A DNA stretch of 12,666 nt from Acidobacteriota bacterium (GTDB lineage: Bacteria > Acidobacteriota > Terriglobia > Acidiferrales > UBA7541), in NCBI GenBank assembly GCA_003131705.1, contig PKUY01000004.1, forward strand, positions 1,564-14,229. Reading direction: 5' to 3'. The position numbers and the translations under genes were made by a program. The notes under the pieces were generated by a model. It ran no database searches and had not been told where the DNA came from. It saw only the letters and a program-made list of their open reading frames with translations. Of this stretch, positions 7,101 through 12,666 are shown one piece after another; the stretch's first letter is position 1; each line of letters begins with the position of its first letter.

Positions 7101-7787
7101 ATGACGTCTAACGCCGGCTCGCGATTGTCAGATGCCTCTGCGCTACCCGAATCATCGACAACACCCGCGCGCAAGCCGCGATTCGCGGTTTTTATCGCGA
7201 CCGCGTGCGGACTGGGATATCTCCCCAAAGCGCCCGGGACATGGGGATCTCTGGGCGGTCTTTTGCTGGCGCTTGGGCCGTGGTGGGCATTCAACATGTA
7301 TTCGCTTGGCGTCAACGTGACCAAGCGCGGCGATGAGCTGGCTTTTTTGCATATGGCACCGTGGCGCATGGACCCATTTGTTTTTTGCCAGATGGTGCTG
7401 ACGCTTTTGGCTGCGGCAATCGGCGTGTGGAGCGCGGACCGAACAGCGAAATTCTGGGGCGTGAAAGATCCTGGGCGGGTCGTCATCGACGAAGTATCGG
7501 GGCAACACCTAACTCTGCTGCTGGGGTGCGCGATTCCCGTCTGGTGGAGGCTGCCGAAGGATGCTTGGGCGAGTGTTCCATTGGGTTTCGAAACGGTGAA
7601 TTCGGCGCTTAACTGGAAATATTTGCTGCTAGGTTTTATACTTTTTCGCTTATTCGACATCTGGAAACCGTTTCCCGCTCGGCAAGCGGAATCTCTTGCG
7701 GGCGGCTGGGGAATCATGGCGGACGATTGGTTCGCGGGTGTTTACGCCGGCGCCGGACTGTGGATCGCACGCGCGGCTGGGCTTTGA
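7101..7787 (+). CDS. pgpA: Phosphatidylglycerophosphatase A
   Basis: PgpA dephosphorylates phosphatidylglycerol phosphate to phosphatidylglycerol at the inner membrane. Family motifs are clear: GLGYLPKAPGTWGSLGG (37-53), KDPGRVVIDEVSGQ (122-135), LFRLFDIWKPFPARQAE (181-197) and GGWGIMADDWFAGVYAG (201-217), with the acidic residues Asp130, Glu131, Asp208 and Asp209 expected at the active site. The 228 residues exceed the usual 160-170: there is a polar N-terminal extension of about 27 residues and a polar insertion at about 64-95, between the first hydrophobic segment and the next, containing VTKRGDELAFLHMAPWRMDP. The start ATG at 7101 has AGGA immediately before it (7097-7100) and a second AGGA ten bases upstream, inside the end of yacG. 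An ATG start further downstream would cut the conserved GYLPKAPGT block, so a start at or near 7101 is favoured. Together with plsY it marks the area as a phospholipid-synthesis neighbourhood. Confidence 0.92.
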   Translation: MTSNAGSRLSDASALPESSTTPARKPRFAVFIATACGLGYLPKAPGTWGSLGGLLLALGPWWAFNMYSLGVNVTKRGDELAFLHMAPWRMDPFVFCQMVLTLLAAAIGVWSADRTAKFWGVKDPGRVVIDEVSGQHLTLLLGCAIPVWWRLPKDAWASVPLGFETVNSALNWKYLLLGFILFRLFDIWKPFPARQAESLAGGWGIMADDWFAGVYAGAGLWIARAAGL

Positions 7788-7853
7788 GGCTGATTCAGCT
7801 GGTGATGTTTGCAACGTCCGCTGCGAGCTGGCGGGTTTGAACGGCGACTGAAA

Positions 7854-8873
7854 ATGAGCACCACGCCAAAAATCGAACGAGTGAAGCCGGGTGCGGGATT
7901 GCCGGGTGGCGAAATTTCCATTGAAGGCAGCGGCTTTGGCTCGCGAAATCATACGCGGCCTCAGGTGCAATTCGGAACTTCAGAGGCGAACGTGATGCTG
8001 GCGGCGGAGAATTTCCTCGTTGCGGCCGTTCCAGAAGGCGCGACGGGCGGTGCTGTGCGAGTACTCATGGGCAACATCGAAAGCGCGCCGTTCCCTATCG
8101 CGCTGGGAACGCTGATCGCCGACAATCTTCACCCCGTGGGAAATCCTGCTGTGGATGCCGATGGAAACGTGTTTATCACTTTCAGCGGTCAGCGCGGCCA
8201 GAAGGTCCCGGTTTCACTTTATAGGGTGACGCCGAACCACGCGGTTAAGCCGTTCATCACAGAGCTGATGAATCCGACCGGGCTCGCGGTCGGCAACGAC
8301 GGCTACCTCTTCGTCTCCTGCCGCCACGAAGGGACGATCCACCGCATATCGCCCGACGGGCGTTCGATGCAATGGATTGAAGGCATGGGAACAGCCACGG
8401 GGATCGCGTTCGACAGAGCGGGAAACCTGTACGTCGGCGACCGCAGCGGCACGATTTTTAAAATTGGCCCGGACCGCGAGATTTTTGTCTTCGCCACGCT
8501 GGAACCTTCGCTCGCGGCGTATCATCTCGCGTTCAGCCCGTCGGGCGAGCTTTTCGTCACCGGGCCGACGACTTCAAGTTTCGAACGCGTCTACCGGATT
8601 TCTCCCGCCGGAGAAGTCAGCGTTTTTTTTCGCGGCCTGGGACGTCCGCAGGGGCTCGCGTTCGACCGACAGGGAAATCTGTACGTGGCCGCGTCGCTGG
8701 CCGGAAAGCGCGGGATCGTGCGCCTCACACCTCAAGCGGAACCCGAACTGGTGGTCGGCGGAAGCAACATCGTCGGACTGGCTCTTCTCCCAACGCGTCG
8801 CGCAATGATCACCACCAACAATGCTCTGTACAACCTCGACTGGGAGGTCGAGGGACTTCCTCTGAACGGCTAG
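7854..8873 (+). CDS. IPT/TIG domain plus NHL/SMP-30-like beta-propeller protein
   Basis: The 339-residue product starts with an IPT/TIG immunoglobulin-like domain (about 5-83: PKIERVKPGAGLPGGEISIEG, GSGFGS, and VRVLMGN). A six-blade-like propeller follows, whose repeats are visible as NPAVDADGNVFITFSG (98), NPTGLAVGNDGYLFVSC (140), TATGIAFDRAGNLYVGD (180), YHLAFSPSGELFVTG (223) and RPQGLAFDRQGNLYVAA (264). Such propellers bind ligands or protein partners, or act as lactonases; no catalytic residues can be assigned. There is no signal peptide or membrane helix, so it is predicted cytoplasmic, which is unusual for a TIG protein. ATG 7854 is chosen over TTG 7809; an in-frame TGA at 7803-7805 rules out any longer form with a hidden signal peptide. 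It begins 66 bases after pgpA and ends seven bases before cinA, so it is probably co-transcribed with them. Function unknown. Confidence 0.82.
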   Translation: MSTTPKIERVKPGAGLPGGEISIEGSGFGSRNHTRPQVQFGTSEANVMLAAENFLVAAVPEGATGGAVRVLMGNIESAPFPIALGTLIADNLHPVGNPAVDADGNVFITFSGQRGQKVPVSLYRVTPNHAVKPFITELMNPTGLAVGNDGYLFVSCRHEGTIHRISPDGRSMQWIEGMGTATGIAFDRAGNLYVGDRSGTIFKIGPDREIFVFATLEPSLAAYHLAFSPSGELFVTGPTTSSFERVYRISPAGEVSVFFRGLGRPQGLAFDRQGNLYVAASLAGKRGIVRLTPQAEPELVVGGSNIVGLALLPTRRAMITTNNALYNLDWEVEGLPLNG

Positions 8874-8880
8874 CGGACCA

Positions 8881-10122
8881 ATGCGGGCCGAAATCATCGC
8901 CATCGGTTCGGAACTACTCACACCTTTCCGGCTCGACACCAACTCGCTTTTTCTCACCTCCGAACTGAACAAATTTGGGCTTCGCGTGACCCACAAGTCC
9001 GTCGTAGGCGACACGCCGGAGGAAATGCGGTCGTCGTTCGGCCAAGCTCTGGAGCGCGCCGACGTAGTCGTCACATCCGGCGGGCTTGGACCGACCGATG
9101 ATGACCGCACGCGTGAGACAGTCGCCCAGATGCTGGGACGAAAACTGTACCGCGACGAAGGCGTCTTCCAGAAAATCCAGGAGAGGTTTCGCCGCTTCGG
9201 GCGCGCAATGCCTGAAATCAACGCGCGGCAGGCCATGGTTATCGAGGGCGCCACGATCCTTCCGAATCCGAAGGGGACGGCGCCTGGACTTTGGATCGAA
9301 GCACGAGGACACGTTCTAATTTTGCTTCCGGGCGTGCCACAGGAGCTGCGCGGGATTTTCGAAAACGAAGTGCAGCCTCGGCTGGCAAGACTTGGAATCA
9401 AGCAGCGCCTCTATACGCGCGAATTGCGTATCACCGGGATCTTCGAATCGGATGTCGAGGAACGGGTATCGCCGCTCTACCCCCAGTATCCCGATGTGGA
9501 GGTAACCATTCTCGCGGCCCCGACGGGCATCCAGCTGCACCCGCGGCTGTGGTCCGAAGATGCCGCCAAAGCCGAAGCCCAGCTCGATGAGCTTGTGAAG
9601 CGAATGTCGCTGGTGCTCGGCGAGTATTTGGTTTCCACGCGCTCCGAATCGCTGGAAGAGGTCGTCGCGCGGGTGCTTACAGAGCGCCGCGCCACAATCG
9701 CCGTCGCCGAGAGCTGCACCGGGGGCCTGCTGGCCGAGCGGCTCACGAGCCTGCCCGGCAGCTCCGCCTATTTCGTGGGCGGGGTCGTCTGCTACAGCAA
9801 CGAGCTGAAGACGAGCCTGGTAGGCGTGCCAGCGGAGCTGATCGAGGCCAAGGGAGCGGTGAGCCCGGAGGTGGCGCTGGCGCTCGCGGAGGGCATCAGG
9901 AGACGCACCGGGGCGAGCCTTGGGGTCGGAGTCACCGGTATCGCTGGTCCCACCGGCGGAACGCCAGAGAAACCCGTAGGCCTTGTGCACATTGGAATCG
10001 CGGACGAACGTGGTCCACGAGCGTCGGAGTTTCGTCTGCCCGGAGACCGCGAGCGGATCCGCCAGTTTTCCACCCAGAGGGCTCTCGATATGGTGAGGCG
10101 ATATTTCCTGTTTCCCGCGTAG
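8881..10122 (+). CDS. cinA: CinA family protein, NMN amidohydrolase / ADP-ribose pyrophosphatase type
   Basis: CinA proteins join an N-terminal MoCF-like domain (COG1058), shown in some species to cleave ADP-ribose, to a C-terminal PncC-type domain that deamidates nicotinamide mononucleotide to nicotinate mononucleotide, feeding NAD recycling. Both are complete in the 413 residues. The MoCF part has AEIIAIGSELL (3-13) and TSGGLGPTDDDRT (65-77), plus LLPGVPQEL (148-156). The PncC part has VAESCTGGLLAERLT (275-289), with Ser278 as the expected nucleophile, GGVVCYSNELK (300-310) and GVTGIAGPTGGTPEKPVG (350-367). The name comes from competence induction in pneumococcus, but nothing here indicates a competence role. 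The start ATG lies seven bases after the previous stop, with a weak Shine-Dalgarno site. Codon choice changes sharply inside the gene: all seven AGC serines fall among the eight serines at residues 278-346 (9712-9918), whereas the other sixteen are TCC or TCG. Confidence 0.94.
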   Translation: MRAEIIAIGSELLTPFRLDTNSLFLTSELNKFGLRVTHKSVVGDTPEEMRSSFGQALERADVVVTSGGLGPTDDDRTRETVAQMLGRKLYRDEGVFQKIQERFRRFGRAMPEINARQAMVIEGATILPNPKGTAPGLWIEARGHVLILLPGVPQELRGIFENEVQPRLARLGIKQRLYTRELRITGIFESDVEERVSPLYPQYPDVEVTILAAPTGIQLHPRLWSEDAAKAEAQLDELVKRMSLVLGEYLVSTRSESLEEVVARVLTERRATIAVAESCTGGLLAERLTSLPGSSAYFVGGVVCYSNELKTSLVGVPAELIEAKGAVSPEVALALAEGIRRRTGASLGVGVTGIAGPTGGTPEKPVGLVHIGIADERGPRASEFRLPGDRERIRQFSTQRALDMVRRYFLFPA

Positions 10123-10178
10123 GCGCGTTCGTGAGGCGCCCGCCCTGGGGTGCGATTGAAATGGCGGCTTGAAAGACT

Positions 10179-10781
10179 ATGCGGCTGTTTGTTGCGTTTG
10201 ATTTGCCGGATATCGTGCGCCATGGGCTCGCTGATTTGACCAAAAAACTCAAGCCACTGTGCAAGAACGCGCGGTGGGCGCGCCCGGAGGGAATGCACGT
10301 TACGCTAAAATTCATCGGGCATGTGATCGACGAAGCGGACACACGCAAGCTTGATATGCTGCGCGCCGCGCTTGCCGCTGTGTGCTCAGATGCGCCCGTC
10401 GAGATGCATTTCCGCGGCGTGGGATTTTTCCCCGATGCGCACCGCCCTCGCGTTTTGTGGTGCGGAGTGAAAGCATCCGCGAACCTGGCAAAGCTTGCAG
10501 CCGGCGTGCAAGATGCGCTCGAACCGCTGGGCATCCCGCGCGATGAACACGACTTTGTACCGCACTTGACGCTCGCTCGATTCAAATTATCGCCCGTCGA
10601 GAAATTCCACAGTTCACGTGAAGGATTCGATGAACTTGCCCGCTCGCTCGCCGAAATGGCACAAAATGATTTCGGTTCCGTGCGCGAATCGGAGTTTCAT
10701 CTTTTCGAAAGCCTCTTGAAACCGACGGGCGCGGAATATAAGAAGATCCAGACGTATTCCTTCGTGAAGGAATCCGCGTGA
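10179..10781 (+). CDS. thpR: RNA 2',3'-cyclic phosphodiesterase (2H family)
   Basis: This is a 2H phosphoesterase of the LigT/ThpR group, which opens 2',3'-cyclic phosphate RNA ends to 2'-phosphates; older work reported RNA ligase activity on tRNA halves. The 200 residues are close to the family's usual length. Both catalytic HxTx motifs are present, His40-Val-Thr42-Leu in MHVTLKFIG and His129-Leu-Thr131-Leu in PHLTLARFK, and the family start RLFVAFDLP is intact. The C-terminal VRESEFHLFESLLKPTGAEYKKIQTY is also typical. ATG 10179 follows cinA by 56 bases and has only a weak ribosome site. Its stop overlaps the plsY start by four bases, so the two are translationally coupled. The biological substrate in this organism is unknown. 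Confidence 0.93.
   Translation: MRLFVAFDLPDIVRHGLADLTKKLKPLCKNARWARPEGMHVTLKFIGHVIDEADTRKLDMLRAALAAVCSDAPVEMHFRGVGFFPDAHRPRVLWCGVKASANLAKLAAGVQDALEPLGIPRDEHDFVPHLTLARFKLSPVEKFHSSREGFDELARSLAEMAQNDFGSVRESEFHLFESLLKPTGAEYKKIQTYSFVKESA
10766..10771 (+). promoter_or_regulatory. Ribosome binding site supporting the GTG start of plsY
   Basis: GAAGGA at 10766-10771, inside the end of thpR, lies six bases before GTG 10778. The alternative in-frame ATG at 10793 would sit 21 bases from it. This spacing and the GTGA stop-start overlap favour the GTG. Confidence 0.55.
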
Positions 10782-11398
10782 ATTCTGGCTCCATGGCCGG
10801 GCTTATTCTCGTCGCCTCGTATCTGCTGGGATCGATTCCCTTCGGGCTTTTAATCGTGAAGGCTCGCGGCGGCCTGGATATACGCTCGACCGGCAGCGGC
10901 AATATTGGCGCGGCAAACGTCGCGCGCAACGCCGGCATGCTCCTGGGCCTGCTCACACTTCTACTCGACGCCGGAAAGGGCTATCTGGGGGTATGGATTG
11001 CGGCGCGATACACCGGCGGCAACATGCGCTGGGTGATGGCGGCGGCCGTGGCGGCGGTAATCGGGCACATGTTCCCGATCTGGCTGCGGTTCAGGGGAGG
11101 CAAGGGAGTCGAGACGGCCCTCGGGGTCTTTCTGCTCATCTGCCCCATGGCCGTGGCGGCGGCTGCGGGTTTCTGGCTGCTGGTCGTGTTGTTCTGGCGC
11201 TATTCCTCGCTCGGTTCGATGGTTGCGGCAGCGGCTCTGCCCGCCTTGGTGTACCTGTTTTACGCGCCGCGCCATGCGCCGCCGAATTACGTCCTGCTGA
11301 GCACGATCCTCATCTCCGTTCTCGTGCTGGCTAAACACTACCCCAATATGGCGCGGCTGGTGGCCGGCAAGGAAAAACGCCTTAACTCGCGACACTAG
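10778..11398 (+). CDS. plsY: Glycerol-3-phosphate acyltransferase PlsY
   Basis: PlsY transfers an acyl group from acyl-phosphate to glycerol-3-phosphate, the first committed step of membrane phospholipid synthesis, in the inner membrane. The 206-residue protein is very hydrophobic, with about five helices (roughly 6-26, 54-76, 86-103, 115-140, 147-164 and 171-186 are hydrophobic). The three conserved loops are present: GSIPFGLLI (18-26) leading to DIRSTGSGNIGAANVAR (34-50), HMFPIWLRFRGGKGVETALG (97-116) and HYPNMARLVAGKEKR (187-201). The loop-1 motif has Ala at residue 46, where many relatives have Thr (GATN). The acyl-phosphate partner gene plsX is not in the window. The GTG start overlaps the thpR stop by four bases and has a well placed GAAGGA; ATG 10793 (five residues shorter) is the alternative. 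Confidence 0.95.
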   Translation: MNSGSMAGLILVASYLLGSIPFGLLIVKARGGLDIRSTGSGNIGAANVARNAGMLLGLLTLLLDAGKGYLGVWIAARYTGGNMRWVMAAAVAAVIGHMFPIWLRFRGGKGVETALGVFLLICPMAVAAAAGFWLLVVLFWRYSSLGSMVAAAALPALVYLFYAPRHAPPNYVLLSTILISVLVLAKHYPNMARLVAGKEKRLNSRH

Positions 11399-11505
11399 AA
11401 CAGCAACCGCGAGCCCTCTAAGGCCCGCATTCCCCGCTCCGCGCAACCTGCTCTAAATACAGCCAGGAAAGTAGCTTATAGGGCAACCGTAGTACCACAG
11501 TCCCG

Positions 11506-11534
11506 TTGTGCCCGTCGTTTGGCTCCGCTAGCAT
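11506..11534 (+). promoter_or_regulatory. Candidate promoter for the dCache-HAMP sensor gene
   Basis: TTGTGC at 11506-11511 and TAGCAT at 11529-11534 are separated by exactly 17 bases, the canonical spacing. The -35 matches only the TTG core; the -10 resembles the elements before rimO and the transglutaminase gene. Transcription would begin near 11541, about 11 bases before ATG 11552. The rest of the 153-base gap after plsY shows nothing recognisable, and no terminator with a T-run is seen. Confidence 0.38.
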
Positions 11535-11551
11535 TTTCGAGCGGGATACCC

Positions 11552-12666
11552 ATGCCCATTAACGCCCTCAAACACTTAACCACTCGACGCCTGCGTATCC
11601 TTTGGATCGTAATGGGCGCGCTCCTGGTCGTCAGTATCACGCCTCTTTGGCTTTACCACCGCGAAGCGCTGCGGCTAAGCGAAGAAAAATTGCAGGATAC
11701 CGAACGCGTGCAGCAGAGCGAAATTACGCGTTCGCTCGCGAACGAAACGCTGCAATTCGAGCAGAACCTGCGCGAGCAACTGCTAACCGAGCGGCAGCTT
11801 CTGGCGCTCACCGGCTGGAATCAGCATGTGGACGAACCCACTCATGCCCCGGAGCTTGCGCGGCTGTTGCAGGACTTCGTCGAAAATAATCAGAATATTA
11901 TGTACGTCACCGCCGTCGACCGGCAGGCCAAGGGGCAATCGGCCGGCAGCTTCAGCGCGGATCACGATCCATTTGTCCAAGCGGCCTTGAAACGGGCGTT
12001 CACATCCAGCATTCAAGGCGTCGATTCCATCAGCGAACCTTTCGCACTCGGGCAGGACAGCCGATCCGCTCTGGTGGTTTCGGTTCCGCTCATGGCCGAC
12101 GGGCAGTTCTCGGGGATGTTTGCCGCAGTCGTGTCGCTCGATCGATTGCAGGCTCGGCTGCAGGATGCAAGCGTGCGCGATCGTACCGTTTATATTGTTG
12201 ACGTTCACGGCCATATCGTCGCCTATCCGGACACGCGCGAGCTAGTTCCGGGGCGCGACGTCACGACTACCTCACCGCTCGCCCGGCAAGTCACCGAACT
12301 GCCGAAGGAGCTGCGAGCGACGCAGACAACGAACTTCCTGGTTCCCGGAAAGAACAAACGTCATCCAGTCGAAATGATCGGCACGTACAGCACGATTCCG
12401 GAATTGAGCTGGGCGGTGATCGCGCAACGCAGTCTCGACGATGCGCGCGTGGATGCGGGAGTGAAGGAGCTGACGTCGGAGGCGCTGCAGTTCGTGGTGG
12501 GCGTCACGATCATGGCGCTGATCATTGGATATCTCCTGGCGGTTGGAATCACGCGCCCGATCCGCGATCTGGTGAAATCCACACGCGCGATCAGCCGCGC
12601 TGAATTCCACGAACGCGTGCAGGTGCGCGGAACGGCCGAAATCGGCGAACTGGCCGAAACGTTCAA
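11552..12666 (+). CDS. Membrane-bound dCache-HAMP sensor protein, 3' end missing
   Basis: The frame from ATG 11552 stays open to the right edge, giving 371 complete codons. The visible part is a classic bacterial sensor input module. There is a short cytoplasmic start with Arg-rich TTRRLR, a first membrane helix (about 15-34), and an extracytoplasmic region (35-310) that looks like a double Cache domain, with helical EKLQDTERVQQSEITRS at its start, YIVDVHGHIVAYPD (214-227) and the membrane-proximal TYSTIPELSWAVIAQRS (278-294). A second helix (312-332) leads into a HAMP linker starting ITRPIRDLV (333-341). The output domain lies outside the window; histidine kinase, GGDEF, PP2C/RsbU phosphatase, cyclase or chemoreceptor all fit. 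The ligand is unknown; dCache domains often bind amino acids or other small molecules. GGGA at 11543-11546 is a weak ribosome site. Confidence 0.85.
   Translation, partial: MPINALKHLTTRRLRILWIVMGALLVVSITPLWLYHREALRLSEEKLQDTERVQQSEITRSLANETLQFEQNLREQLLTERQLLALTGWNQHVDEPTHAPELARLLQDFVENNQNIMYVTAVDRQAKGQSAGSFSADHDPFVQAALKRAFTSSIQGVDSISEPFALGQDSRSALVVSVPLMADGQFSGMFAAVVSLDRLQARLQDASVRDRTVYIVDVHGHIVAYPDTRELVPGRDVTTTSPLARQVTELPKELRATQTTNFLVPGKNKRHPVEMIGTYSTIPELSWAVIAQRSLDDARVDAGVKELTSEALQFVVGVTIMALIIGYLLAVGITRPIRDLVKSTRAISRAEFHERVQVRGTAEIGELAETF

Noticed and set aside
7789..7799. Palindrome GCTGATTCAGC after pgpA
   Set aside because: Five-base arms around a single base cannot form a hairpin, and it lacks a matching partner site.
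7809..7853. TTG 7809 as the start of the propeller gene
   Set aside because: It would add 15 Arg-rich residues unrelated to the TIG domain, and no ribosome site precedes it.
8574..9401. A 275-codon minus-strand frame across the end of the propeller gene and the start of cinA
   Set aside because: It is antisense to two well supported genes, is Ser/Arg-rich and shows no recognisable domain.
1..12666. tRNA, rRNA, CRISPR, insertion sequence, integrase or toxin-antitoxin features
   Set aside because: No regularly spaced repeats, terminal inverted repeats, transposase-like proteins or cloverleaf-like sequences were seen on either strand.

Overview
The window is a compact, G+C-rich (about 60% by eye) piece of bacterial chromosome. 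All recognisable genes lie on the + strand, with short gaps and no sign of mobile DNA. The combination of mutY, a TgpA-type transglutaminase gene, rimO, yacG-pgpA, cinA, thpR and plsY, the use of GTG/TTG-type alternative starts, and short leaders without Shine-Dalgarno sites under TAGAAT/TAGCAT-like -10 boxes suggest an Acidobacteriota-type soil bacterium. That assignment is inference from general resemblance, not from a search.

Layout: (1) Bases 1-292 hold an open frame running in from the left edge, of uncertain reality. (2) Bases 342-1427 are mutY, base-excision repair of A opposite 8-oxoG. (3) Bases 1518-3776 encode a membrane-anchored DUF3488/transglutaminase protein of the TgpA type. 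(4) Bases 3945-5387 are rimO, methylthiolation of ribosomal protein S12. (5) Bases 5529-6803 encode a group D flavin monooxygenase (acyl-CoA dehydrogenase fold) with its own strong ribosome binding site and a 141-nt leader region. (6) Bases 6888-7787 are yacG and pgpA, six bases apart. (7) Bases 7854-8870 encode a cytoplasmic IPT/TIG plus NHL-type beta-propeller protein. (8) Bases 8881-10122 are cinA, with both the MoCF-like and NMN-deamidase domains. (9) Bases 10179-11398 are thpR and plsY, overlapping by four bases. (10) From 11552 to the right edge runs an incomplete dCache-HAMP membrane sensor that continues outside the window.

Functionally this is mostly housekeeping. pgpA and plsY are both phospholipid-synthesis genes (late phosphatidylglycerol step and first acylation of glycerol-3-phosphate). 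cinA, next door, recycles NMN in the pyridine nucleotide cycle. mutY, rimO, yacG and thpR serve DNA repair, ribosome modification, gyrase control and RNA end processing. The accessory genes are the transglutaminase, the monooxygenase, the beta-propeller and the sensor.

I did not find a convincing undescribed multi-gene system. The points most worth a second look are a recurring short-leader promoter-like element in front of six genes, a sharp codon-use mosaic inside cinA (serines at 9712-9918), and two accessory proteins (monooxygenase, TIG-propeller) sitting without usual partners among housekeeping genes. No tRNA, rRNA, CRISPR array, insertion sequence or convincing rho-independent terminator was seen.
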